In this document: positions 11,304 to 22,839 of the stretch, piece after piece | Position numbering within the stretch: the stretch's first letter is position 1 | Layout of the letters: each line of letters opens with the position of its first letter | Source of the DNA: Flabesymbios commensalis | Lineage: Eukaryota > Annelida > Polychaeta > Terebellida > Flabelligeridae | Direction: 5' to 3' | Assembly (NCBI GenBank): GCA_964017125.1 | Contig: OZ024902.1 | Coordinates: 108,087,426 to 108,151,425, forward strand | Length of the DNA: 64,000 bases | The notes under the pieces: generated by a model | Seen by the model: the letters and a program-made list of their open reading frames with translations, nothing else | Database searches by the model: none | Told to the model about the DNA's origin: nothing | Translations under genes and position numbers: made by a program

Positions 11304-11721
11304 TATGGACTGAAATAAGACACTTAATTGTTTCTCGTTCATTCTGATTAATTCTGCGCCGCACAGCGATGAATATATAGTCTGTATTTAAGAGAGATCA
11401 TTTTTTTGTCGTCTGGAGTAATTGCTCAGCAATGATGTGAGATGAATAAACATCGTTTTCTTCAGCGTAATTTCATAATTATTCTTCAAGATTTAATCGC
11501 CAAAGCAAGTCTAATCTTGCTTGATTATAAAGGACACTGTGTTAAATATATTGTAGCGTTCTTAAGAAGAATAATGCTCCTGCTCTATCAGGAGATTAAT
11601 TAAGGTTTAGCTGTGTGCACCATGAGACGAGGCTGTCATCAACATGATTACTGTATCTATCAAGTTAGTTAGGTCCATGCCGTCTCTAATCAGGGGTGAT
11701 TTTAAAATGGAACTTTTTTTA

Positions 11722-12152
11722 GACCTAATATATCGCACATCACCGTAATTATACTTTATATCGCACATAATCTCCTATAGCTCACTCACAGTGTCGTTCG
11801 CTCAAGACTGCCCCCCCCCCCCGCAGGCGGTGCACTGATGATTCAGTGAACACAATCATATACGTATACATGATATCGTATAAGCCTATCAAAGTATTAT
11901 TATACATTATATCGCACATCACCATATAAGCATAGATTAACCAATTTATGTATGGTTATTCTATGATATAAGTATATATCATATCGCACATTACCGTACA
12001 CAATATCAGTAGGCTATAATTATATAATATCGCACAGCACCATATCCAGGGGATATGAGGATACATTTTCGCACAACACGCATAGAAGAAAACATTATTT
12101 CGTATATCACCATATGAGAATACATTATATTGCGTAGTACCATGTGAGAATA
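11722..12152. repeat. Degenerate minisatellite
   Basis: A phrase of the type TATATCGCACATCACCATAT recurs about eight times with irregular spacing, always with variations such as TATATCGCACATAA, ATATCGCACAGCACC and TTCGTATATCACC. A poly-C run lies at about 11811-11822. No coding potential. Confidence 0.6.
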
Positions 12153-12313
12153 CCCAGCATACATGAGACATTGAACACATGTTGGGTTATTGTTGGGCCA
12201 GATGTAAAGACGGTGGCCCAACATTAACCAAACATTTCCTGTAATTTTCAGTACTCTCAGACCAGGCGACATGTGTGATTTCCAACATTGGTTCAATGTC
12301 TCCTGTTTGCTGG
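12153..12313. mobile_element. P1 palindrome with a 47-bp insertion in its right arm
   Basis: Left end CCCAGCATACATGAGACATT; right end AATGTCTCCTGTTTGCTGG. The right arm is interrupted at 12237-12283 by a 47-bp segment with AACATT on both sides. That segment has a close copy at 12486-12534. Confidence 0.7.
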
Positions 12314-12485
12314 TTAGGCCTACATTGCAATTAAGATGAGGAAATAATGACGTTAACCACTGTTAACATGGTTAACAGTCGCTTTATTGTCCATTGTAAA
12401 TGAATAGAAGTAGAGCAGACAAAAACTGAAAACAAAACTAGACTTAATGATATTGTTTTGTAGTCTGGTCTCTAAGTACCAAGCA

Positions 12486-12534
12486 TCCCTTGTAATTTCC
12501 GGTACTCTCGGACCAGGCGACATGTGTGATTTCC
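12486..12534. repeat. Second copy of the 47-bp segment
   Basis: Shares GACCAGGCGACATGTGTGAT and the surrounding TGTAATTT..GGTACTCTC with 12237-12283, with few differences. The spacing is about 250 bp. Confidence 0.75.
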
Positions 12535-12866
12535 ATCAAAATAAGCAGACAATCCATCTATATACAGCAGATATGTACAGATTCAGAAATGTGAAATGTT
12601 TGTTCATCAATTAATGGTTATGTAAGCCATGTTGTTTCTTAGTTCCATGGGTGAATATGAATACATTTTTGGTTTATCGTTGCAAAGGCCGGGTGCGTTA
12701 GAATTATAACGTTTGCAAGGAAATAATACATAATTATTCCGCAATTATACTTTTTGTCAGATTGTCATTGTATTACGTTAATAGTCAACCCGTATATATC
12801 ATGTATATGTTTTATAGGTTGTGGCCGTGATATCACGTCATATAATGGCACATGTACCATTTCTGG

Positions 12867-12945
12867 ACTGCGGCGCAAAGGCAAACAGCAGTAAATGCTT
12901 ACTTGAAAAGTAAGCAGTTACTGCTGTTTGCCTTTGCACGGCAGT
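12867..12945. repeat. P3 palindrome
   Basis: The arms GGCAAACAGCAG and CTGCTGTTTGCC enclose TGCTTACTT-gaaa-AAGTAAGCA. The outer flanks have GCAAAGG and CCTTTGC. Arm length is about 35 bp with a 4-base loop. Confidence 0.8.
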
Positions 12946-13265
12946 ATACTTGACTGTAGTACTTGTCAGTATTGATTTATTTGTCATGTATTATGTAGGG
13001 GTGTATGTCTGAGTTTTGCAAATCACCCAGCTTTTTGACGATTTGCCAGACCTGATCACCAGAATGATATCCTCGTTTGTTACTGGTGACCTAAGCAATT
13101 ACCCTGCTCACAGAAATAAATAGCAGACAAATAAAAACTTCATACAAAATAACAACGCCCTGTTGCTCGAACAATATCTGGAAAATAACATTGACAATTA
13201 TTTCAATTAATTAATTATACAGAACACTCGTTTAACCTAATAATCACCAATCGGTATAGGCCTAT

Positions 13266-14160
13266 TAGTGTGGGCTCTTAGGTAATTGGGTGTGCACTTC
13301 TGGATAAAATTGTGAATTTTGGCACACAAAATGTTGAGATATCGCTTTACAGAAATTTTGATGGAAGCAAGTTGGTACGTCCACATTTTGGCCGCCATCT
13401 TGTTTTTTCAAAATGGCCGCCACTTAAGACCTATATTCAGCAATATTTGATGAAGGAAGACAATTGGAGAGCTCGTAACAAGCTGATTGTTTCATGAAAG
13501 AACCCTAGATGTATGTGGATTAACATAGTAAAAGTTCTAGAAAATCCTCCTTAGGCACTCTGATATATGCAAGATGGCGTCCAAGATGCCCGACAGCGTA
13601 TAGTCATATTAAATAAATAGCGTAAAATGATCGATTTTAGCCCGATTTTATTTTGTAATACACCATTTCAAATAGTTTTGTGGTCAGTAAAGCTATATAG
13701 ACCACCCCCAGCAATTTTGAAAACATATTTAACCCTTTTCTCCCAAGTGGCTTTTTAGTGAACGTTTTCTCTATTGAGAAAACATTATTATTTAGATTCA
13801 ATTAATTAAATATTAATGGTGATGCATATTGGTTTTTAGTAATATAGCTATACTAAAAGCACGCTTATTGTTTAACTAATTTGTATTTTTAGTTATTCAA
13901 GATGGCGTCCAAGATGGCTGCCAGTGTATGGGCAGATTTGCGAAATTGTGTAAATTCGTCAATTTTTTATCAATTTTCTTTAGTAGTACATCATTTCAAC
14001 TATTTTTATGGTCTGTGAGTCCATGTAAACTACTCCCGGACAACGTTAAGCAATATTTAGCACCTTAACATTAGGGTTTTCAATTGGCGACATAAAACAT
14101 CCAAAATGTAGTTGGTGAGTCACTTAGCCCATAAGCCTTTTCAGCTGTTTTTCGGGCGTG
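13266..14160 (+). repeat. Left arm of the large foldback
   Basis: Two related sub-blocks are recognised by CAAGATGGCGTCCAAGATG at about 13570 and about 13900, each followed by a segment ending in a TTTCAA(A/C)TA phrase and TCTATATAG or a relative. Imperfect match to 16618-17528 on the opposite strand. Confidence 0.7.
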
Positions 14161-14589
14161 AAGCTGATTGATGTTTTTTTACATGTCACAGTATCCTTGG
14201 TGGATACGTTATCCCTGTAATGAATATTAACTAGGTAATATTGAAGATGTTTTGGTCATATAGTCAACAATGTGTTGAAGACTGATGCGATTGAGTATGA
14301 CATAGGCCTACTAACCAAAACCTTCCTCTGTTGATCACATTCTGATCAGATCGCTGGCTTAGAGAAGTTTGGAAAGATCATTTGAAGATATATTGCATGT
14401 AAATGACATGTGATTGCATGTAGGTGATATGCCACTACTTGCCTACAGTCCTCGTCTGGGGGACAGCGAGTATAATTTTTGTCTGTATGAAACTATTTTT
14501 TGAATGCATTCCCCTGGTAATAATGTCACCATACATATATTTTATCACAAACTATGGGTAGAAAATACTTGGTAGATTAATACTCAATT

Positions 14590-14890
14590 TAGTGCAAATG
14601 ATCCCCAGGGGCTCTAGATGTACCTTTTTGAGCTATGTCTACTTTCAGTATGATACTTTGACCCAGTTTGAAGTTGCGCTTTTGTCCGGGCCATAACTTT
14701 GAAACTATTGGTTTGATGGACCAAATGTTGTACAATGATTCGCAGGAGCTCTAGATTGGGTTTCTATACTTTGGTCCACTTTCTATACTACTTTGACCTA
14801 GTTTAGTATGTTTGACCTTGATGAATCGTTACCAAATTTGGTACAATCCAGTAACTCTAGGTGTACCTTCGTGGTTACTGTCCTTTAGTT
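14590..14890. repeat. Short degenerate tandem repeat inside the foldback
   Basis: Three units of about 120-138 bp recognised by GGGGCTCTAGATGTACC, GGAGCTCTAGATTGGG and GTAACTCTAGGTGTACC, with GGGCCATAACTTTGAAACTA between the first two. I recall similar text as common in bivalve and gastropod genomes. Confidence 0.55.
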
Positions 14891-15119
14891 TACTTTTAAT
14901 CTTGTACCTACGACTCAGTTAAGTGTCTTTGACGCTTCTTTTCTGTGACATATATATAAAAACACTTGATCATTTTGATGGATTGTTGCCATCCTGTTAA
15001 TCATGGAGTAAATCGGGATGTAAAAATGTGATTTACTTACAAACTCATTACATGGTCACACAAGATTGCAACTCTCCTATTATGACCACCATCAGTAGTA
15101 TGGCCAGTTGTATGGCAAT

Positions 15120-15306
15120 CTTCATTGCATATGGTACTGCTTCAATGGCGCACAAAATTCCTTGAAATTGTGCCCCTGCATGACGTTTTTGGGCACTGTA
15201 TGCGCACACCATGATAACAAACAACTTGTCTGGTTCAGATTCAAACATCATATGCATACCTCCAGTCTACGAATACACAGCCGATCTAAATGAATCATCG
15301 CAGCCA
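15120..15306 (-). mobile_element. Old SINE family A fragment
   Basis: GGGCACTGTATGCGCACACC and the following ATGATAAC correspond to GGAGCACTGTATATGCACAA in the better copies. The region after it keeps a worn B-box-like GATTCAAAC and a head-like AATGAATCATCGCAGCC. Much more divergent than the copies at 9116, 23357 and 55003. Confidence 0.5.
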
Positions 15307-16094
15307 GCCATTTTTCACCGAGTATGAACGTTAATAATAAGCATATCATCATTCTTTATTTGTCAGCTGCACCACAACACGCCGTTGCAGATAATTCTGA
15401 AATGTTTTTTTAAGCTGGAGAGGGTTATGATAAAGGCCATCGATGTGGTATCAACAATCCAAACTCCTCTGACATTACAAGGGAAAAAAAAAGTGGCGGT
15501 AGCATCATGCCATACGAGTCTTCAGATACCAGTCCGGATATACACAACAGATTCAGTTCTAAGCCTGATTGGCAGAAGCAGCTGCTTTTGAAAATCGTTA
15601 GTTCCATTCAAGTTATTGGTTTATGTGCAGCGCTATGTTCAACACATGAAACATGTTAAATACCCAATAACTCGTTCAGAAGGCTTCTCAGAACTTTGTT
15701 TGTCGTTTGTAGATTGAGTGTGTCCCATTGGATCGTCTGACAGCATAACAGGATAGAAATACAAAATTATTTTTTAATTTAAAAAAAAATTATCATGCAG
15801 CCCTGTTACAATTAATTAAGACTCGTCTCTATTAAAGTAGATTTCACACAAAAGCCATATATACACTGTCATTATAAATACACCACCTTTCCAGCGGCAA
15901 TTGATTGTCGTCAACATACCAGTGCATGCATTAAAACACCTGTATATTCGCTAAAGTTACATGTATCAGTGATAATGTTTGTGATCCAGTATGTGTATGG
16001 TGACATTATCACCATGCGGATACACTGACAATAAGTGGTTCACGCAGAAAACATCACACTTACATGCAATATATCATCAAATGATTTGTCCAAC

Positions 16095-17528
16095 ACCTGG
16101 AAAACAGCTGTAAAAGTTTATGGACCAAGTGGTTCATCAATTATATTTTGGATGTTTTTTGTCGCCAAATGAAAACTTTCATGTTCAGGTGTTAAATATT
16201 ACTCAACATTGTCGGAGAGTAGTTTAGATGAGCTCAGAGACCATAAAACTAGTTGAAATGACGAATTTGCACAAATTATTAAATCTGCCCGTACACTGGC
16301 AGTCATCTTGGACGCCATTTTGAATAATTAAAAATACAAATTAATTGACCAATAAGTGTGACTTCACTATAACTATATTACTGACACCAATACATCACCA
16401 TTAATATGGAATTAATTGATTATAAATAATAAAGTTGTCCCAATAAAGATTACAGAGACGTCAGCTGAAAAGCCTCTAGGGATTAAAGGGTTAAATATAT
16501 TTTTAAAATAGATGGGGTAGTCTATATAGATTTACTGATCACGAAACTATTTAAAATGGTCCATGAAAAACAAATGAGCTAAAATCTATCAATTTACGCA
16601 AAAAACATAAATTAATCTCACACCCGAAAAATACCTGGAAAAGTTTAAGGGCTAAGTGATTCACCAATTACATTTTGGTATAGCGCTATGTCGCTAATTG
16701 AAAACTCTCCATGTCAAGGTGCTTAATATTGCCTAGCGTTGTCTGGGAGTAGTTTAGATAGACTCACAGACCATAAAAATAGTTGAAATGATGTATTACA
16801 AAAGAAAATTGATATAACATCCAATAATTTACACAATTTCTTAAATCTTCTCATACACTGGCAGCCATCTTGGACGCCATCTTGAATAAATAAAAATACA
16901 AATTAAGTGACCAACATAAGCGTGCCTTTAATATGGTATTACTGACACTAATATACATCACAACTAATACTTAATTATTTGATTATAAATAAATCTTTTC
17001 CCAATAAATATTACAGGGGCGTTCGCGAAAAAGCCTCTTGTGATGAAAGGGTCAAATATGTTTTTAAAATTTCTGGGGGTAGTCTATATAGCTTTATTGA
17101 CCATGACACGATTTGAAATGGTGTATTACAAAAGAAAATTGAGCTAAAATCGATCATTTTACGCTATTTATCAATAATGACAATACGCTGGCGGCCATCT
17201 TGGACGCCATCTTGGATATGTCAGAGTGCTTAGAAAGGATTTTCTAGAACGTTTACTATGTTATTCTAGATACCTCTAAGGTTCTTTCATGAAAAAAATA
17301 GCTTGCTATGAGCTCTCTAAGTGTCTTCCTTTTCGAAATATTGCTGAATATAGGTCCCAAGTGGCGGCCATTTTGAAAACCAAGATGGCGGCCAAAAACT
17401 GGACGTACCAACTTGCTTCCATCAAAATTCCTGTACAGGATGATCTCAACTATCTGTGTGCCAAAATTCACAATTTTATCCAGAAGTGCACACTTCATCT
17501 CATATATTGACTTAAGAGCCCCCACTAT
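16095..17528 (-). repeat. Right arm of the large foldback, with internal duplication
   Basis: Inverted relative of the left arm. The phrases GGACGCCATTTTG (near 16310), GGACGCCATCTTG (near 16873) and GGACGCCATCTTGG (near 17200) mark three successive block ends, so this arm is longer than its partner. Confidence 0.7.
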
Positions 17529-18845
17529 ATGGCCATAATTGTCGCCTGTCAGTTCTATGGAAAAAAACATGTTTTCAATCAGCATGATTTATTTCGAAAA
17601 ATCTGAATATGTTTGAATATGAGGTTGTGGATTGTTTGAGCTACTGGGTTGATTAAATTTTAATTATATAACCTGGTGGTTAAAGGGTGATCATCAATCA
17701 TTACTATCAAGCAATCATTATTGCCACTGATCTTCCAATATTAATAAATAGTTATAGCACCCTCAATTATGCAGATAATCAGTTAGGACATGCTCGCTCT
17801 ATCATTGTCATCGCGTATTGAACTCTGTTTGATTGATTGACGTTAAATCCATAAGATAATACATTATTTATAGTGGTGGCCGTGTCTAATGTGACCATTG
17901 CTGATAAGTCAGATAAGAACTGACGAGCGGCGAGCATATGATTAAAACCTATTAACCACCGAATTAATCCTGTCATACTTTACATCAATTTGAAGTTTTA
18001 AATTGACTTACAATTTTAAACTTAAAATTGATGTAAAGTAGTTTTGCTTTAAAAACAAATCCACACTCGTAGAAAGGCGATTTTTTTAATTTTAGATGTG
18101 CCACAGGTATGTCATCCGTTTGAAAAGTTAGCAAAATTGTTATTGACACATGACGAATGTGTGGTGTATTTGATCCTGGTACAGAGAATCATGACACACA
18201 CACACACACCTAATCAGTATGTAAATACTTGTCATATTTTTGTGCTCTTTTTTCTCCTCTCTCTCAATGTAGTGGAGTACCATAGATAACAATCGAGGCG
18301 TGGATATGTCAGTCATAAAACTGCGTGGATACGTTGTCTTTGTCATTGATCATTATCTGACTTAGATAATATAAGTACTTCTAGAACTGATATTTATTTG
18401 ATTGATAGTTGATATTTTTCATTGTTAAAAAATAGCAGAATAGAGCTCAGGGGCATGGCAAAACAGAACAAATTGGCATTGCTACATACTTATGTGATTA
18501 TCACTGTAGACGTACAGTGTTTTTTATACTTTTGTTGTTTCTAGATTTGGAAGTTGTTTGATACAAAGTATTTTGATACAAAGATCGAATGATAGAGCCA
18601 TAGATTAACTTTTATAGCTATACCAATGGCGAGGTCAGATTGTGAATATGACATCCATGACACCGTAGTCATTGTCTCAGATTATAATATTGATGGGTGT
18701 CCGATTACTAATTTTGGCTTGAACATAATAACTTTGATTCATATCTCTGATATGATATGGCCTACTGTGTGCGATTGACCGTGATAACCACAAATTCAAT
18801 ATTGAGAATCCGAAAATCCAGATCCGATAATACCTCGTAAGCACG
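17529..18845. other. Non-coding stretch with one AT-rich palindrome
   Basis: No gene is supported. At 17976-18036 TACTTTACATCAATTT and AAAATTGATGTAAAGTA form an inverted repeat. A short (CA)n run is at about 18193-18207. Confidence 0.45.
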
Positions 18846-18925
18846 AGACGATAGCCCAGCGTCGTTTCGACGTTGTACCGACGTCGTAGACGTTGGTACA
18901 ACGTCGAAACAACGCTGGGGAATCT
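18846..18925. mobile_element. P1-related palindrome with rewritten arms
   Basis: CCCAGCGT..GTTTCGACGTTGTACC is matched by GGTACAACGTCGAAAC..ACGCTGGG around the centre GACGTCGTAGACGT. The centre and outer CACGAGACG resemble P1, but the middle of each arm differs from P1 while pairing with its partner. Confidence 0.7.
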
Positions 18926-19340
18926 TGGTGTTTTCCGCGAACATCCAATATCAATACTGACAACACAATCACAGGCGCTGTTATTTGATCTTCTGTATAA
19001 ACAGGGAACAAATGACTTTACTCCATATAAAGCGTTCAGGCGGCTGGCATTCAGTCCATGGCTTATGTGGCGAGGGAGGGGGGGGATAATTGGCGCCATA
19101 TAAATACAACAATATTTACGATCGATTAACTGGTTGAACCTTCAACCGATTCCTCGCGACTAAAACAAGTACAAAATCTGAATTATTTATCGTCCGCCAG
19201 GTTAACTGAGCGTGAACTATTGTCATCGCGTGTGCTTTTTGAACAGAGCAAGGCCAGTTTTTTGTGTAATTACGCTGGCTGCATGCCACAGCATGCCTCT
19301 TTGTTATTGTAAATAAGGTCAGTAAGTTCGCAAACTTCGA

Positions 19341-19450
19341 CCGGTGTTCTAAAAGCGACTGACCCATATCTCAGGCATTTGATTGGTCGAGATGGCAATC
19401 TCGACTAATCAAATGCCTGAAATATGGGTCGACCGCTTTTAGAATGCGGC
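19341..19450. repeat. P5 palindrome, about 110 bp
   Basis: Centre ATTGGTCGAGAT-tgcc-type loop-ATCTCGACTAAT. The arms outward read TCAGGCATTTGATT and AATCAAATGCCTGA, then GACCCATAT and ATATGGGTC, then TTCTAAAAGCG and CGCTTTTAGAA. Sister copy at 55444. Confidence 0.8.
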
Positions 19451-19979
19451 TAATGAAAACATTGTGATAGAATGTATAACATTATGACTGGTAACATAAA
19501 TCTCACAGATTTTTTCTGGTCGGATCAAGTGACTGGTAGTTAATGTCCTTATGTGAGCAGGAATGACGTAGATCGATGTAATATGAGTATCATTATAATC
19601 CACGAGCCGCCTCTCTGATTGCACATATATACGCCTAGAAAGGGGCACATGAAGAATAAATGAGATAATCAAAAAGTCATCACACAAGTTTTATAAATAA
19701 GGATTTATTAACCAGCTAAATTTGGAGGTTTTACAAATTACGATTTAAATAACACTTAAAGTTGAAGGCATGTAACGCTCGCGCCTGTAGGTCGAAACAA
19801 AAACATAATCTTGTTTATAAGCAAGCTCTCATATCCCTTCAAATAGGGGATAGACACTCGGAGTTATTGTGTCCAACGTTCAGGAGGAGGCCCCTCTTGT
19901 ACATACATGTATACAAACTGGGAGTTGCGTCTGTCCGGAGTGTTATCAATATTCCCATAGCTAATATAATTCCCACGTG

Positions 19980-20060
19980 ACATTGACCAATTGTTAGAAC
20001 AATGTTGGGTCAGCGTCGCAGACGATGGACCAACAACGGTTTGATGTAATCTAGTAATGT
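19980..20060. mobile_element. P1 palindrome, decayed
   Basis: AACAATGTTGGGTCAGCGTC and GCAGACGATGGACCAACAAC pair around the usual centre. The outer arms are lost. Confidence 0.5.
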
Positions 20061-20164
20061 TTTTACAACGGGTCGAAAACATACCATGTCATCAATCTGA
20101 CCAGATAGTGAATGTCCTTCCTTTTCAGAAACACATAGCATAACCGACTGAGATTTAACTCTCA

Positions 20165-20406
20165 TCCCACCAAGTTATTTTTTTTTTAATTGTCACCCAA
20201 TTGAAGTTGTGTCTCGCTACCGCGACCCACAACTTCAAGTGGGTGAACAATACTCATATTTGTTTAATTTTAAACCAAACCTTTGTAGTTGTTGATGTTT
20301 AAAAATCAAAAAATCATTTCATTCCCAATAACCATGATAACAGCGATTTATTCGGCAAATAAAAAAAATAGAAACGACTATAGTCGCGCCTAACAGTTTA
20401 AGGTTA
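20165..20406 (+). mobile_element. piggyBac-type MITE with hairpin, worn left end
   Basis: Contains the hairpin TTGAAGTTGTG..CACAACTTCAA at 20193-20246 with loop region CGCTACCGCG, and ends in AAGGTTAA at about 20406. Body phrases such as CCCAATAACCATGATAACAG and CGACTATAGTCG recur in the relatives at 49323 and 50680. Confidence 0.6.
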
Positions 20407-20739
20407 AGATGGAGGCCATATTTTATTTCACAATATGTGAGGATTTCTCCAAAGACAAACTCCGTTTTATTATACATGTCAGAGATGATCAGAATTAAAT
20501 TTCAATGACGGAATACGAAGTGGGATCGTTTTGAGATGGTTACGTCCGAATAATATTCGTCATTGATAAAGCCTCGCCAAGTATATTGTAATCTTCAACC
20601 ATTTATTTACGGATTGGACCTCACGTTTTGTATGACCATGATGGCGAAGTAGCGAGCCATAATTTGAAAAGTAAATCAACTTTATCGATATTGCTCCATG
20701 CGGCTCTTATTAACATACTGAGACAGTGAAGATATCAGA

Positions 20740-20815
20740 TTCATACAACAATGTCTGAGACGTTGACCCAACATTGGGACAGCGCTGTGCAAAGTACACC
20801 GTGTTTGCTGGGATG
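20740..20815. mobile_element. P1 fragment
   Basis: GAGACGTTGACCCAACATTG and the right end CGTGTTTGCTGGG are recognisable; the middle is shortened. Confidence 0.5.
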
Positions 20816-20869
20816 AGAAACGCAAACAAAAGTAAACATAGACATGATAGAGCATGATATTAACCCTTT

Positions 20870-21100
20870 GTCTTATTTAAATGTTCACCCACTTGAGGTT
20901 GTGTCTCGCTACCGCGACACACAACCTCAAGTGGGTGAAAATTTCTCATAAGTATTAGTTTATTTTGAGACATTGGCCTAACATTTTCAAATGTTGATGT
21001 TCAAACACACATTTTGTTTCTAATTACAGTGATTTGATCGGCTCATAAATAAAAATGGATTGAAAACGATTATGGCTGTGATTAGTGGTAAAAGGGTTAA
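20870..21100 (+). mobile_element. piggyBac-type MITE with hairpin near the left end
   Basis: TTAA at 20870-20873 followed by CCCTTTGTC; right end GGTAAAAGGG then TTAA at 21097-21100. The hairpin at 20884-20939 has arms CACTTGAGGTTGTG and CACAACCTCAAGTG and an inner CGCTACCGCG. It shares its right TTAA with the next element. Confidence 0.8.
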
Positions 21101-21348
21101 CCCTTTAAGTCCCCACAATGCATTAAAGCATCATTTTACATCTCTGAAAACAGACTTGATTTTCCTACAACAAAGGGTTTTAGAACGAAAATTTCCATGA
21201 AACTGGTTTACCAATACGTGGTAATTTTCTTTAATTTTTAAACCACATCAAGTCATCTTCATCCACTACAAGTCGAGAATTGCGGCAGCAATTCGCGGCT
21301 TGTAGTGGATGAAGATGACTATGGTAAATTCAGGATTGAAAGGGTTAA
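21097..21348 (+). mobile_element. piggyBac-type MITE with hairpin near the right end
   Basis: TTAA at 21097-21100 followed by CCCTTTAAGTCCCC; right end GATTGAAAGGG then TTAA at 21345-21348. The hairpin at 21251-21320 has arms CATCCACTACAAG and CTTGTAGTGGATG around TTGC-ggca-GCAA. No coding frame. Confidence 0.8.
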
Positions 21349-22370
21349 ACCACAGCCCTTGACCATCTTACCATGTTGACATGAAATTATTAATTAGTCG
21401 CCTTCATATCAACTGACATATTTGCTTATCAGTCATTCACACACGGCTACAGATGTGGCCGTTTTTAACATGCCGCCTTATTTTGACGACCGCTCGTTGT
21501 CAGGTTCAGGCCGCATAGCATGCCTACATGTACGCACATGTACTCATTTCATAAGCTAGAAGGCAGTACATTTAAATCTAGTGCATCTTTATCTGGCATT
21601 ACGGTAATTTCAGAAGGCACCCACAATCAATGTGATATTCACATAATTATGTAGGGTGAGAAAACCTAGACCTAATCATTAAGTCGCTGAAAATTCGAAC
21701 CCAGAACTGCTGAAAGAATTTCCGAAAATACATTGCCCAGAAACCATCAAAACATTTACAAAAAATCCCATAGACTAGTTAACTTTGTAGTTGCCGTATG
21801 CTCATTTGGTGTAAAAAAATAACAAAAAAACTATTTAGGCCTTTAAAAAGACTAGTGCGATGTATGTATTTTCTCGTACGAGTGTCCATCTAAAGCTATA
21901 GTTTGACAAATATTTTCTTATTTTCAGAACGTACCGATAGTTTACAATTGCTCGTAAAATTTAAACTCATGACCAGCTCAATGTGCAGTGAGGAGCGAAT
22001 GCGACATGGACTGATCTCCCTATACGTTTGGCAGTTGAATCCAGCAGCACACAGAAAAGATACAATCTGTTGATCTACAGGATAAAAAAAACAAATTGCC
22101 AGAAGCCGTGATATAAACTGACGAGTGCCTCTTGGAGGTGGACTACTTGTTGCGGCTGTTGCCGGCGTGTCCAGGAGGGATTTACCCCGCTTCTGACCAG
22201 CCTCTTATGCACAGCTTCAATTACTAGAGATTTCCGCACCAGGATCAATTATTTAATCCGCTTCCGCGACCACATCCCTTCTCTCAGGCATCCAATAATT
22301 ACGTAACGTTCGATGTGCCTCTTTGCGTCTCCTCTTGCCTGCAGACAATATGCAGCTGCCAGCAGGAGAC
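21349..22370. other. Non-coding stretch
   Basis: No supported gene, RNA or repeat was recognised. Confidence 0.45.
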
Positions 22371-22375
22371 GATGG

Positions 22376-22441
22376 CTTAATGGTGGTACAATAGCGGGCC
22401 ATCGTCACAGACGATGGCCCGCTGTTGTACCACCATTAAGG
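22376..22441. mobile_element. P1-related palindrome with rewritten arms
   Basis: TTAATGGTGGTACAA..GCGGGCC pairs with GGCCCGC..TTGTACCACCATTAA around the P1-type centre ATCGTCACAGACGAT. A nearly perfect hairpin of about 30-bp arms. Confidence 0.75.
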
Positions 22442-22581
22442 CAGTGTTTCTTGGAGCTGTTGTTGCGCATCTCTGCCTCTTGCTGTTACAGCATCCCCCA
22501 AGGGAGACAGTAACAAGTCAAGTCAAGTCAAGTCACAAACAAACACTATGTCTTCCATGCCTGTGTAACAACCTCCTGATT

Positions 22582-22839
22582 TTAAAACGAGATGTAGCAA
22601 TTTCCCGATGTAACACCGTCATCATCTGATCTTTGCAGAGTAAATGTACACTCTGATACTTTAACAGTTTTTATATTTCCAACCCTATTATATTTTTCCT
22701 CGTCCTCATTCCAATCAAAACGAACTAAATTGAAGAAATCAATCATGTCAACTAGAGGTTTCTTCGGCTTGTAAAATCGATACCCAATTTGCGGTTTGCT
22801 CTTTTTCATATCCTTGTTCTTAACGTCACCATCTTCCAT
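22582..22839 (-). CDS. Possible orphan coding exon, 85 residues, unknown function
   Basis: The minus strand has an ATG at 22839 opening an 85-codon frame of ordinary mixed composition, unlike the low-complexity frames elsewhere. It begins MEDGDVKNKDMKKSKPQIG, has a Lys/Asp-rich first third, then an aromatic and hydrophobic middle (MIDFFNLVRFDWNEDEE) and a VKVSECTFTLQRSDDDG segment. I recognise no family, signal peptide or membrane segment. It could be a first exon, with a GT donor possible just after the DDD codons (ACG-GTGTTA), or a short whole gene ending in TAA. No upstream promoter or partner exon is visible. Chance remains possible: a frame of this length can arise at random in 64 kb. 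Confidence 0.3.
   Translation of the reverse strand: MEDGDVKNKDMKKSKPQIGYRFYKPKKPLVDMIDFFNLVRFDWNEDEEKYNRVGNIKTVKVSECTFTLQRSDDDGVTSGNCYISF

Larger units (their letters stand above)
13266..17528. mobile_element. Large foldback element, 4.3 kb, unequal inverted arms
   Basis: The left end TAGTGTGGGCTCTTA matches the inverted right end TAAGAGCCCCCACTA. The left arm (about 13266-14160) and right arm (about 16095-17528) are inverted copies sharing long stretches, for example CCAAGATGGCG and its complement CGCCATCTTGG and a segment around GTGCACTTCTGG. The right arm is longer because an internal block of about 560 bp occurs twice (about 16095-16510 and 16618-17215). The middle (about 14170-16095) has no long frame, so nothing here would encode a transposase. 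The shape recalls Foldback-type elements whose arms are made of sub-repeats; the superfamily is not determined. Confidence 0.7.

Noticed and set aside
13312-17585. Similar peptides (phrase YRNFDGSKLVRP) at 13312 and, inverted, near 17500
   Set aside because: They are the same foldback-arm sequence read twice; short, with no family match.
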